64,000 nt of DNA from JAVVHH01 sp963848035. Its GTDB lineage: Bacteria; Pseudomonadota; Alphaproteobacteria; Acetobacterales; Acetobacteraceae. This document shows, in pieces, positions 26,856 to 37,454 of this stretch (position 1 is the stretch's first letter; each line of letters starts with the position of its first letter). Below the pieces are notes generated by a model. The model saw nothing but the letters and a program-made list of their open reading frames with translations. It was not told the DNA's origin and did not search any database. The translations under genes and the position numbers were made by a program. Where the stretch lies: positions 434,001 through 498,000 of the forward strand of contig CAWKCD010000001.1 in the NCBI GenBank assembly GCA_963848035.1. Direction: 5' to 3'.

Positions 26856-27551
26856 TTACGAAGCCGCCAGGCTCGCGACGTCGACGCGCACGCCCGGCCC
26901 CATCGTGGAGCTGATCGCCGCCTTCTTTACATAGGTACCCTTCGCGCCGGCCGGCTTGGCCTTCTGGATCGCGTCGACGAACGCACGGATGTTCTCCACC
27001 AGCTTCTGCTCGTCGAAGCTCGCCTTGCCGATGCCGGCATGCACGATCCCAGCCTTCTCGGCGCGGAACTCGACCTGGCCGGACTTGGCGGCGCCGACGG
27101 CGCCCTTCACGTCCATCGTGACCGTGCCCAGCTTCGGGTTCGGCATCAGCCCGCGCGGGCCGAGGATCTTACCGAGGCGCCCGACGAGGGCCATCATGTC
27201 CGGCGTCGCGATGCAGCGGTCGAACGCGATCTCGCCGGCCTGGACCTTCTCGGCCAGGTCCTCGGCGCCCACCACGTCGGCCCCGGCGTCGGTCGCTTCC
27301 TGCGCCTTCGCGCCGCGGGCGAACACGCCGATGCGCAGCGTCTTGCCGGTGCCGTTCGGCAGGCTGATCAGTCCGCGCACCATCTGGTCGGCATGCCGCG
27401 GATCGATGCCGAGGTTCATGCTGAATTCGACCGTCTCGTCGAACTTCGCCTTGGCGTTGGACCGGACCAGCTTCACGGCCTCGTCCAGCGTGTAGGACTT
27501 GGTGCGGTCGAAGCTCGAATACGCCGAATTGAGCCGCTTATCGTGCGCCAT
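26856..27551 (-). CDS. rplA: 50S ribosomal protein L1
   Basis: L1, 231 residues, of the mobile L1 stalk and a translational repressor of rplK-rplA in E. coli. The signature LMPNPKLGTVTMDVKGAVG and the C-terminal ISSTMGPGVRVDVASLAAS are intact. Its ATG is 3 nt after the rplK stop. Confidence 0.98.
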   Translation of the reverse strand: MAHDKRLNSAYSSFDRTKSYTLDEAVKLVRSNAKAKFDETVEFSMNLGIDPRHADQMVRGLISLPNGTGKTLRIGVFARGAKAQEATDAGADVVGAEDLAEKVQAGEIAFDRCIATPDMMALVGRLGKILGPRGLMPNPKLGTVTMDVKGAVGAAKSGQVEFRAEKAGIVHAGIGKASFDEQKLVENIRAFVDAIQKAKPAGAKGTYVKKAAISSTMGPGVRVDVASLAAS

Positions 27552-27554
27552 CGA

Positions 27555-27989
27555 TCAGCCCTCCACCACGGTGATGCCCATCGAACGGGCGGAACCGGCC
27601 AGCATGCGCACGGCGGCGTCCATGTCGTTGGCGTTCATGTCCTTCATCTTCGTCTCGGCGATCTCGCGGAGCTGCGCCGTCGTCACGCGGCCGACCGCGG
27701 CGCCCTTGCCCGGAGTCGTCGTGCCCTTGGTGATCCCGGCCGCCTTCTTGAGGAAGTAGGTGTTCGGCGGCGTCTTCATCACGAAGGTGAAGCTGCGGTC
27801 GCCGAACGCCGTGATGACCACGGGGATCGGCATCCCCGGTTCCATCGTCTGCGTCGCCGCGTTGAATTCTTTGACGAACTGCATGATGTTCAGGCCGCGC
27901 TGGCCCAACGCGGGGCCGACGGGCGGCGACGGGTTGGCTTTCCCGGCCGGAATCTGCAGCTTGATGTAGCCAACGATCTTCTTTGCCAT
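27555..27989 (-). CDS. rplK: 50S ribosomal protein L11
   Basis: L11, 144 residues, of the GTPase-associated centre. Contains GKANPSPPVGPALGQRGLNI and the C-terminal RNA-binding domain ending ARSMGITVVEG. It is the substrate of PrmA, encoded at 36161-37081. It is the first gene of its operon: the usual upstream secE-nusG pair is absent, and the next gene upstream runs the other way. Confidence 0.98.
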   Translation of the reverse strand: MAKKIVGYIKLQIPAGKANPSPPVGPALGQRGLNIMQFVKEFNAATQTMEPGMPIPVVITAFGDRSFTFVMKTPPNTYFLKKAAGITKGTTTPGKGAAVGRVTTAQLREIAETKMKDMNANDMDAAVRMLAGSARSMGITVVEG

Positions 27990-28170
27990 CCTCGCCCCTC
28001 CAAAGGCTGAGGAAGCGCGGTCATACCGACGCAGCCGCTCGAGGCAGCTGACATCTCCCGCGTTCCAAGGTGAGGGCGGGCGTATAGCGGAGGCCGGTCG
28101 GCACGTCTAGCCCTTTTGCGTATCACGCGACATCGGTATACCGCGTCGCTCGTCCCTGGAGAACAATACG

Positions 28171-28386
28171 ATGGCCAACGAAGCCCCGACCGGCCCCAAG
28201 CCGCGCATGAACGAGACCGGGTGGGCGATCGCCGGGTCGCTGGTGGTCTCGCTCGTGCTCGCGTCGCTCCTCGTCGGCAGCCCGTTCCGGGCGCTGCGCC
28301 TGGCGTATCTCGATTACAGCCACACGCCCGCCGGCGGCGCGGCCGAAGCCAGCACCACGCACGCCCCGGCGACGACCCAGAAATGA
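28171..28386 (+). CDS. Small single-span membrane protein, unknown
   Basis: 71 residues with one hydrophobic helix (about residues 19-38, WAIAGSLVVSLVLASLLVGS) between a short basic N-terminus and an Ala/Thr-rich tail. GGAGA lies about 8 nt upstream of the ATG. It is divergent from rplK and shares the 181-nt upstream region with it. No family recognised. Confidence 0.6.
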   Translation: MANEAPTGPKPRMNETGWAIAGSLVVSLVLASLLVGSPFRALRLAYLDYSHTPAGGAAEASTTHAPATTQK

Positions 28387-28496
28387 TCTAGCCCTCGACC
28401 GGGCCGCGCCGGGAGAGTTGAAAAAATGTGTCATGGAGTGGCCGTTTTTCATACGTAATTCCCCACGGACCACTTCTAGACCGTGGAGGAACGACG

Positions 28497-28739
28497 ATGC
28501 GTGCTCTTCTTGCAGCTTGTGTGTTCGGCGTCTTGGGTGCGGCGTTGCTGCCGTCTGCGCCCGCCAAGGCTTGGTGGGATGGCTACGGACGCTGGCATCC
28601 CGACTATTACCGGCCGCCCGTGGTGGTGGCGCCGCCCGCGGCGTACTATCCGCCCGCGGGCTACTACCCGCGCCCGGCACGCTGGATCCGGCCGCACTAC
28701 GACCCTTGGGGCCGCTTCATCCCCGGCCATTGGGGCTGA
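28497..28739 (+). CDS. Small secreted Tyr/Pro-rich protein
   Basis: 80 residues starting at the ATG preceded by GTGGAGGA. An upstream in-frame ATG at 28428 lacks such a site and is less likely. A signal peptide (MRALLAACVFGVLGAALLPS, cleavage after AKA) is followed by a short mature part made of Trp, Tyr, Pro, His and Gly, such as YYPPAGYYPRPARW. It resembles the many small YXWGH-type exported proteins of alphaproteobacteria; the function is unknown. Confidence 0.65.
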   Translation: MRALLAACVFGVLGAALLPSAPAKAWWDGYGRWHPDYYRPPVVVAPPAAYYPPAGYYPRPARWIRPHYDPWGRFIPGHWG

Positions 28740-28869
28740 TCGCAAGGTTCTGACGGCCTTCTCGCGCCGCGTCGCGAGGGGGCCGCAGCCCTCCCCGGCC
28801 AGTGTTGCGACGCGCACATATCTCTGCCAGGCTCCCCGTCAACGATAATATGTTGATCAGGGAGACGGC

Positions 28870-30969
<2,100 letters not shown>

Positions 30970-30976
30970 GAGACCG

Positions 30977-31020
30977 CGAGCCGCCGCAAGGCGGCTCGTA
31001 TCTCCCGTAGTGCCGGGAGA
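30977..31020. terminator. Two hairpins between convergent hppA and mlaC
   Basis: Hairpin 1 is a perfect 9-bp stem CGAGCCGCC/GGCGGCTCG with a GCAA tetraloop (30977-30998). Hairpin 2 is a 7-bp stem TCTCCCG/CGGGAGA (31001-31020). They sit 8 nt after the hppA stop and 49 nt from the mlaC stop, so they may stop transcription from both sides. There is no long U-run, so efficiency is uncertain. Confidence 0.65.
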
Positions 31021-31068
31021 ACCGACGCGCAGGAAAGCGCGTCAGACAGCCAGCAGAGTAGTGTTTCG

Positions 31069-31677
31069 CTAAGCGGCGGCTTGCTTCTGCAACGCGGTGA
31101 GCAGTGCATCCACGCTGCCGCCATTGCGTCCCAGATAGGACGCGTAGTCCGAACGCTGCGTCAGCCGCAGGCTGGTCCCCTCGGCCACCACGTCGACCAC
31201 CTGCGGCTTGCCGCCGGCGTAGCTCACGACCCACTGGACGTTGTTCGGCTGCTGGTTCGGCCGCGTGATCGTCGTGCCGACGAAATACTCCGAACCCCGC
31301 TGCTGCGTCTGGGTCATCTGGTAGGTGACCCCGCGGAATTCGCCGAGCTTGCTGGCGATGTTGGTGATCAGCACCTCGTGGAACAGCTTGAGGAAGCTCT
31401 GCTGCTGCGCCGGCGTGGCAATGCGCCAGTAGCGGCCCAGCACGAACTGCCCGATCTCGTCGACCGCGACCGCGTCTTCGATCAGCGGACGCATCTGCTG
31501 CTTCTTCGTCTCGGTGGCGGCGCCCTCGTTGACCACGCCGATCAGCCGCTTCCCGAACGCGTCGATGAAGTGGGTCGCGTCAGCAGCCTGGCCGCCCTGT
31601 GCCAACGCCATCGGGCCGCGCGCCAACGCCGCGGCACCCACCATCGAACCGATTACAAACGCACGCCTTCTCAGCAT
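31069..31677 (-). CDS. mlaC: MlaC/Ttg2D-family phospholipid-shuttle protein
   Basis: Periplasmic lipid carrier of the Mla pathway, which moves phospholipids between the outer-membrane MlaA complex and the inner-membrane MlaFEDB transporter. 202 residues. The N-terminus has a signal sequence with an RRRAFVIGS twin-arginine-like start and an ALA-type end. The body carries typical MlaC features (IGQFVLGRYWRIATPAQQQS, VSYAGGKPQVVDVVAEG, SLRLTQRSDYASYL). It starts 10 nt after the corrected mlaA stop, so the two form an operon. The transporter genes mlaFED are not in this window. Confidence 0.9.
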   Translation of the reverse strand: MLRRRAFVIGSMVGAAALARGPMALAQGGQAADATHFIDAFGKRLIGVVNEGAATETKKQQMRPLIEDAVAVDEIGQFVLGRYWRIATPAQQQSFLKLFHEVLITNIASKLGEFRGVTYQMTQTQQRGSEYFVGTTITRPNQQPNNVQWVVSYAGGKPQVVDVVAEGTSLRLTQRSDYASYLGRNGGSVDALLTALQKQAAA

Positions 31678-31687
31678 CTTAGACCCT

Positions 31688-32450
31688 TCAGCGATTGAAC
31701 CACGCTGGAACCGTGGCCTTGTTGTCGTTGCGCACCTTCTCGATCTCCGATCCCCGGTTCTGCCGGTAGAGGCTGCGGAAGGTCGCATAGGGGTCGAGCG
31801 CGGTCTTCTTGACCGAGTTCGACCGTGTCGATCACGCGTTCGCGCGCATCCACCGCGCCGATGCCCGCCCGGGAGTAGCCCAGCGTCTTGCTGCCGCCGA
31901 AGCTCGCCCAGGTGAGCGGGTCCATCGCGATGTCCGCTCCAAACCCGCCAAGGTCGCGCGGGTTGCTCGGGCCCAGCACCGGAAGGAACAAGAACGGCTC
32001 GTTGCCGACGCCCCACAGCGCCATCGTGACGCCGAAATCGGAGTCGTGCTGCGGATAGCCAAGGTCCGTGGCGACGTCGAACAGGCCGCCGATGCCGATC
32101 GTGGTGTTGAGGATGAAGCGCATCATCGTCGTGCCGGCGCGCTGCGATTTGGCCTGCAGCACGTCGTTGGTGAACACGATCGGGCTCGACATATTGGAGA
32201 GCACGTTGTGGATCGGCCGGCGGACGGCGCCGGGCACCACGTTGCGGTAGGCCACCGCGACCGGGCGCAGCACATAGGTGTCGAGCCCGTCATTGACCCG
32301 GTAGAAGAAGCGGTTGGTCGGCTCGAGCGGATCGTTCGCGTCGTCCGCATCCTGCTGCGCGATCTGGTCGCCCGGCGGCGGCTTGGTGGCGCAGGCGCCG
32401 ACGCTCAACAACGTCGCGGCCAGCAGGAGCCCGGGCAGAATCGAACGCAT
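31688..32450 (-). CDS. mlaA: MlaA (VacJ)-family outer-membrane lipoprotein (one-base insertion)
   Basis: Lipoprotein that removes mislocalised phospholipids from the outer leaflet. The signal peptide ends in lipobox SVGAC, then comes the MlaA signature DPLEPTNRFFYRVNDGLDTY and the conserved TTIGIGGLFDVA and DFGVTMALWGVG blocks. An extra base at about 31815-31820 (GAACTC where GACTC is needed) breaks the frame after RERVIDTV. The corrected C-terminus reads KKTALDPYATFRSLYRQNRG and ends at a TGA 10 nt before mlaC, giving about 253 residues. The start chosen is the ATG right before the signal peptide. Confidence 0.88.
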
Positions 32451-32601
32451 CGTGCTTATCCTCGTCAACCAGAGAGCGACCTTATCTGCGGACGGGTTCA
32501 TGAACACAACCTGGTCGTCGCGCATGGTGCAATCGCACACTCGGCGTATATTACCGTTATGTCCGCCCTCGGCGCACGATCAAAACCCGGATAGTCGACC
32601 G

Positions 32602-33573
32602 ATGAACCAGCTCACCTCCGCCCCCCCGCAGCCCGAAACGCCGCCCGCCACGCTCGAGCGATGGCTGACCGGGCCACGCTTCGCCGCCATCCCGGCCAGG
32701 TCCGCCTCGGCGCCCGTGCCGGCCCTGTCGTTCGAGTTCTTCCCGCCGAAAAACGATGCGCTCGAGGCGCAGCTCTGGACCTGCATCCGCCGGCTCGAGC
32801 CGCTCGCGCCGCGATTCGTGAGCGTCACCTACGGCGCCGGCGGCAGCACCCAGGCGCGCACCCACACCACGGTCGAGCGCCTGGTGCACGAGACCAGCCT
32901 CATTCCCGCCGCACATCTGACCTGCGTCGGCGCCTCCTGCCACGAGGTCGACGAAGTCGCCCGCCAATATTGGGCAGCCGGCGTGCGCCACATCGTGGCC
33001 CTGCGCGGCGATGCACCGCCCGGCGAGGCATACCAGCCGCACCCCGACGGCTACGCCTATGCGGCCGACCTGGTCGCCGGGCTGCGCCGGATCGGCGACT
33101 TCGAGATCAGCGTCGCCGCCTATCCCGAGACGCATCCGACCGCGCTCAGCCCGGACCAGGACCTCGACAACCTCAAGCGCAAGCTCGACGCCGGCGCCAC
33201 CCGCGCGATCACGCAGTATTTCTTCGACGGCGAGGTGTTCCTCCGCTTCCTCGACCGCGCGCTCGCGGCCGGGATCACGGCGCCGATCGTCCCGGGCATC
33301 ATGCCGGTCACCAACTACGCCCAAGCCGCCAAATTCAGCGCCATGTGCGGCGCCTCGGTGCCGAGCTGGATGGGCGACATGTTCGAAGGCACCGAACAGG
33401 ATGCCGAGACCCGGCGCATGATCGCCGCCATCGTCGCCGCCGAGCAGGTCCGCCTGCTGCAGGCCAATGGCGTCGACGAGTTCCACTTCTACACCCTCAA
33501 CCGCCCCGACCTGACCTACGCCATCGCCCACCTGCTCGGTGTGCGTCCAAAGCCGGCGGCTGCGGCCGGCTAA
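32602..33573 (+). CDS. metF: Methylenetetrahydrofolate reductase
   Basis: FAD-dependent TIM-barrel enzyme reducing 5,10-methylene-THF to 5-methyl-THF for methionine synthesis. 323 residues. The catalytic segment SFEFFPPKND, the VTYGAGGSTQARTHTTVE motif, the FAD-contacting HIVALRGDAPPG and AAYPETHPTA are all intact. The start is the ATG at 32602. The stop overlaps the stop of the convergent DUF1330 gene by 4 nt. Confidence 0.95.
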   Translation: MNQLTSAPPQPETPPATLERWLTGPRFAAIPARSASAPVPALSFEFFPPKNDALEAQLWTCIRRLEPLAPRFVSVTYGAGGSTQARTHTTVERLVHETSLIPAAHLTCVGASCHEVDEVARQYWAAGVRHIVALRGDAPPGEAYQPHPDGYAYAADLVAGLRRIGDFEISVAAYPETHPTALSPDQDLDNLKRKLDAGATRAITQYFFDGEVFLRFLDRALAAGITAPIVPGIMPVTNYAQAAKFSAMCGASVPSWMGDMFEGTEQDAETRRMIAAIVAAEQVRLLQANGVDEFHFYTLNRPDLTYAIAHLLGVRPKPAAAAG

Positions 33574-33869
33574 TTCGCCTCGGGGCTCTCCATGATGCGG
33601 ATGTCCCGCTCGACCGTGTCGCCCAGCAACGCGCGGGCTTCCTGGTAGGCGGGGCTTTCATAGGCAGCGATCGCAGCGTCCACGCTGTCGAACTCGATCA
33701 CCACAGTGCGCAGGTTCAATCCTGCCTCGAGCGTGCGCACCGGCAGGCCCCGCGCCAAATTCCGGCCGCCCGCCGCCCAGATGGCCGGCCCGGCGCGCTT
33801 CGCATAGGCTTCGAGCGCTGCCGGATCGTTGATCGCCCGATAGCAGGCGATCCAATAGACCTTGGCCAT
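33570..33869 (-). CDS. DUF1330 family protein
   Basis: 99-residue ferredoxin-like (dimeric alpha/beta barrel) protein. The family pattern is visible: MAKVYWIACYRAINDPAALE, a central VIEFDSVDAAIAAYESPAYQ and a C-terminal RDIRIMESPE. DUF1330 proteins have no settled function. The 3' end overlaps metF by 4 nt in convergent orientation. Confidence 0.88.
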   Translation of the reverse strand: MAKVYWIACYRAINDPAALEAYAKRAGPAIWAAGGRNLARGLPVRTLEAGLNLRTVVIEFDSVDAAIAAYESPAYQEARALLGDTVERDIRIMESPEAN

Positions 33870-33965
33870 CGATTTCCTTTCGCTGTCGTGCGGAGACGCT
33901 AGCGTAACGGTCCGCCGAGTGCAGCAATCCTTGGCCCGCTCCTCCGCAGCTTCTATATCTTCGCG

Positions 33966-36164
33966 GTGCAGACCTCCAAATCCGCTTCATACCTAGAGCG
34001 CCTCAACCCCGAGCAGCGCCGCGCCGTCGAGACCGTCGACGGCCCGGTGCTCGTGCTGGCCGGCGCCGGCACCGGCAAGACCCGCGTGCTGACCACCCGC
34101 TTCGCTCACATTCTGCTGAGCAACCGCGCCTTCCCCAGCCAGGTGCTCGCCGTCACCTTCACCAACAAGGCCGCCCGCGAGATGCGCGAGCGTGTCGGCG
34201 CGCTGCTCGATCAGCCCGTCGAAGGCCTCTGGCTCGGCACCTTCCACGCCCTCTGCGCCCGCATGCTGCGCCGCCACGCGCCGCTCGTCGGCCTGACCTC
34301 GAGCTTCACCATCCTCGACACCGACGACCAGCTCCGCCTGCTCAAGCAGGTGATGGAGGCCTCCAAGGTCGACGCCAAGCGCTGGAGCCCGAACACGCTC
34401 ATGGGCATGATCCAGCGCTGGAAAGACCGCGGCGAAATGCCCGACCGCATCAGCGCCGCCGATGCCGGCGACTTCGCCGGGGGCCACGGCCCCAATCTCT
34501 ACGCCGCCTACCAGGACCGCCTGAAGCAACTCAACACTGCCGATTTCGGCGACCTGATGCTGCACATGGTGCAGATCTTCCGCGCCCACCCGGACGTGCT
34601 CGCCGAGTATCACCGCCGCTTCCGCTACATCCTCGTCGACGAATACCAAGACACCAACGTCGTCCAATACCTCTGGCTGCGGCTGCTCGCCCAGGAGCGC
34701 AAGAACATCTGCTGCGTCGGCGACGACGACCAGTCGATCTATTCCTGGCGCGGCGCGGAGGTCGAGAACATCCTGCGCTTCGAGAAGGATTTCCCCGGCG
34801 CCACCATCGTCCGCCTCGAAGCCAATTACCGCAGCACCGCGCCGATCCTCGCCGCCGCCGCCGGGCTGATCGCCCATAACGAGGGCCGCCTCGGCAAGAC
34901 CCTGCGACCCGGCCGCAACGACGCCTCCGGCGACAAGGTCGAAGTCGTCAGCCTGTGGGACTCCGACGAGGAGGCCCGCATGGTCGGCGAGCGCATCGAG
35001 CAGCTCCAGCGCCAAAAGGAAAAGCTCGGCGAGATGGCGATCCTGGTCCGCACCTCGGCCCAGACCCGCGCCTTCGAAGAGCGCATGATCACCCTCGGCA
35101 TCCCCTACCGCGTCGTCGGCGGCCTGCGCTTCTACGAGCGCCAGGAGATCCGCGACGCCATCGCCTACATGCGCGTGCTCGTGCAGCCCGCCGACGACCT
35201 CGCCTTCGAACGCATCATCAACCTGCCCCGCCGCGGCGTCGGCGACGTGGCGATGCGCACCATGCAGACGTCGGCGCGCGAGCAGGGGATCCCGCTCGCG
35301 ATGGCCGCCGCCCAGCTCGTCAGCAACGGCATTCTCAAGGGCAAGCTCCGGGAATCGCTCTCGGTCTTCTTCATGGACCTCGCCCGCTGGCGCCGCTCGC
35401 TCGAGAGCGACGGCCATGTCGTCGTCGTCTCCACCATGCTCGACGAGAGCGGCTACACCGGCATGTGGCAGCAGGACAAATCGCCCGACGCGCCCGGCCG
35501 CCTCGACAACCTGAAGGAACTCGTCCGCGCCCTCGCCGATTTCGACACGCTCGGCGGCTTCCTCGAACACGTCTCGCTCGTCATGGAGAACGACGCCGCC
35601 GCCGAAGGCGAGCGCGTCAGCATGATGACGCTGCACGGCGCCAAGGGGCTCGAATTCGACACGGTGTTCCTGCCGGGCTGGGAGGAGGGCCTGTTCCCGA
35701 GCCAGCGCACGCTCGACGAAGGCGGCCTCAAGGGCCTCGAGGAGGAGCGCCGCCTCGCCTATGTCGGCCTCACCCGCGCCCGTCGCCGCGCCATCGTCAG
35801 CTTCGCCGCCAACCGCCGCCTCTACGCCAACTGGCAGAGCTCGATGCAAAGCCGCTTCATCGACGAGCTGCCCGACGAGTGGATCGACAAGCAGGGCTCG
35901 GCGGCCGCCAAGCGCCGCGAGATGATGGCGTCCCCCAGCGTCTTCCTCGGCGGCCCGCTCACCGCCCGGCGGACCGCCGAGGCGCTGCCCTGGGAAGCGC
36001 CGGCACGACCCGCCCGCGCCGACGCGATCCCGGTCGGCGCCCGCGTGTTCCACCAGAAATTCGGCTACGGCGAAGTGCTCGTGGTCGAGGACGACCGCCT
36101 GGAAGTGCTGTTCGAGAAGGCCGGCCAGAAACGCCTGCTGGACCGCTTCGTGGAACTCGCGTGA
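33966..36164 (+). CDS. UvrD/PcrA-type DNA helicase
   Basis: Superfamily 1A 3'-5' helicase of 732 residues for nucleotide excision repair or replication restart. Motifs in order: Walker A GAGTGKT (about residue 32), Q-motif LNPEQRRAV, VDEYQDTN (Walker B), GDDDQSIYSWRGA, LEANYRS, TLHGAKGLEFD and YVGLTRARRR. The C-terminal Tudor-like region VGARVFHQKFGYGEV typical of PcrA/UvrD is present. The start is a GTG without a clear ribosome-binding site, so the exact start is uncertain. The stop overlaps the prmA GTG by 4 nt (GTGA). Confidence 0.94.
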   Translation: MQTSKSASYLERLNPEQRRAVETVDGPVLVLAGAGTGKTRVLTTRFAHILLSNRAFPSQVLAVTFTNKAAREMRERVGALLDQPVEGLWLGTFHALCARMLRRHAPLVGLTSSFTILDTDDQLRLLKQVMEASKVDAKRWSPNTLMGMIQRWKDRGEMPDRISAADAGDFAGGHGPNLYAAYQDRLKQLNTADFGDLMLHMVQIFRAHPDVLAEYHRRFRYILVDEYQDTNVVQYLWLRLLAQERKNICCVGDDDQSIYSWRGAEVENILRFEKDFPGATIVRLEANYRSTAPILAAAAGLIAHNEGRLGKTLRPGRNDASGDKVEVVSLWDSDEEARMVGERIEQLQRQKEKLGEMAILVRTSAQTRAFEERMITLGIPYRVVGGLRFYERQEIRDAIAYMRVLVQPADDLAFERIINLPRRGVGDVAMRTMQTSAREQGIPLAMAAAQLVSNGILKGKLRESLSVFFMDLARWRRSLESDGHVVVVSTMLDESGYTGMWQQDKSPDAPGRLDNLKELVRALADFDTLGGFLEHVSLVMENDAAAEGERVSMMTLHGAKGLEFDTVFLPGWEEGLFPSQRTLDEGGLKGLEEERRLAYVGLTRARRRAIVSFAANRRLYANWQSSMQSRFIDELPDEWIDKQGSAAAKRREMMASPSVFLGGPLTARRTAEALPWEAPARPARADAIPVGARVFHQKFGYGEVLVVEDDRLEVLFEKAGQKRLLDRFVELA

Positions 36165-37081
36165 GGCGCCGCGCAGGTCCGCTCGAGACCGTCTCCGTCG
36201 AGGTTCCGGAACATGCGCTGGAGACGTTCGAGGCGGCGCTATCGACGGTCTGCTCGACCATCGCCTTCTTCCTGATCGACGAGGACGCCCGGACCTGGCG
36301 TCTCGAAGGCGTCCGCGACCTGCCCGAAGACGACCAGCCGCTGCAATCCGCCCTATTGCTTGCCGCCGCCACCACCGGCGTCGACCCGGCGCTGCATCGC
36401 GCCCCGACCGAAGCCGACGGCTGGCTCGCCCGCACCCAGGAAGCCTTCCCCGACCAACTGATCGGCGAGCGCTTCCTCGTCCGCGGCACCCATTCCGATA
36501 CCGAACTGCCCGGCCGCATCACCCTGACGCTCGACGCCGGCCTCGCCTTCGGCTCCGGCGAGCATGGCTCGACCCGCGGCTGCCTGCGCGCCTTCGAATC
36601 CGTCGCCAAACGCCGGCCCCGCCGCGTTCTCGATCTCGGAACCGGCTCTGGCATCCTCGCCATGGCCGCAGCCAAGCGTCTGCATTGCAAAGTGCTCGCG
36701 ACCGACATCGAGCCCTGGTCGGTCCGCGTCGCCCGCGAGAACGCAGTGACGAACGGCGTCGGCCGTCGCATGCGGGTGCTGCTGGCGAATGGCTGGCGCA
36801 ACCGGGTGGTCCGCACCCATGCGCCTTATGATCTGGTGTTCGCGAACATTCTGGCGCGACCGCTCTGCAGCATGGCAGGCGAACTTTCGCGGCATCTAGC
36901 GCCCGGCGGGGTCGCGATCCTGGCCGGGTTGTTGGATAGTCAGCGCCGGTTGGTCATGGCCGCCCATCGCCGCCACGGCGTGGTGCTGGAACGCACCTAC
37001 GCCGAGGGGAAATGGGCAACGCTGACGCTGCGCAAGATCAGCGGGCGCGCGAGAAAACCGAGCGCAGCTCGGCGCGGTTGA
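36161..37081 (+). CDS. prmA: Ribosomal protein L11 methyltransferase
   Basis: SAM-dependent enzyme that trimethylates L11 (rplK, 27555-27989). 306 residues. The N-terminal substrate domain includes LIDEDARTWRLEGV. The SAM site is VLDLGTGSGILAMAAAKR with ATDIEPWSV, and the PrmA-type catalytic loop is DLVFANILARPL. It starts at a GTG overlapping the helicase stop by 4 nt, which implies translational coupling. The last 44 nt overlap the convergent DUF1127 gene. Confidence 0.92.
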   Translation: MRRRAGPLETVSVEVPEHALETFEAALSTVCSTIAFFLIDEDARTWRLEGVRDLPEDDQPLQSALLLAAATTGVDPALHRAPTEADGWLARTQEAFPDQLIGERFLVRGTHSDTELPGRITLTLDAGLAFGSGEHGSTRGCLRAFESVAKRRPRRVLDLGTGSGILAMAAAKRLHCKVLATDIEPWSVRVARENAVTNGVGRRMRVLLANGWRNRVVRTHAPYDLVFANILARPLCSMAGELSRHLAPGGVAILAGLLDSQRRLVMAAHRRHGVVLERTYAEGKWATLTLRKISGRARKPSAARRG

Positions 37082-37289
37082 GCCCGATATCGGTCAGTTC
37101 ACGGTCCGTCAGGCGCGACAGCTCGTCCAGAACGGCCTGCCGACGCGGCCAGGTCGCAACCCAACGGAATGCATCGGCAACCATCCGAACCAGGCCGGTC
37201 GCGCGCGACGCCTGGACCGGCACGGTGCCATAGGTCAGGTTGGTCGAGGAAAGGAGCTTCAGCTGCTCCTTGGCGATTGGGGCGGTCAT
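37038..37289 (-). CDS. DUF1127 small protein
   Basis: 83 residues. The family's C-terminal arginine-rich motif is clear: VLDELSRLTDRELTDIGLN followed by RAELRSVF. Members of this family bind RNA or influence phosphate and stress metabolism in some alphaproteobacteria. The 3' end is antisense to the last 44 nt of prmA. Confidence 0.85.
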   Translation of the reverse strand: MTAPIAKEQLKLLSSTNLTYGTVPVQASRATGLVRMVADAFRWVATWPRRQAVLDELSRLTDRELTDIGLNRAELRSVFSRAR

Positions 37290-37454
37290 GATTAGGTTCC
37301 TATCTACTTTCTATTTCGCGGGGGTCGGATGATCGACCGCAACCGCAACGGGAATATGCGCTTCCCCACCGAATGCTGCATCTGCGAAGACTCTTCCGCT
37401 GACATGCGTTGAACGCATGCATCCAACTCCAGTCATGCAAAATGTGAAGAAAGA

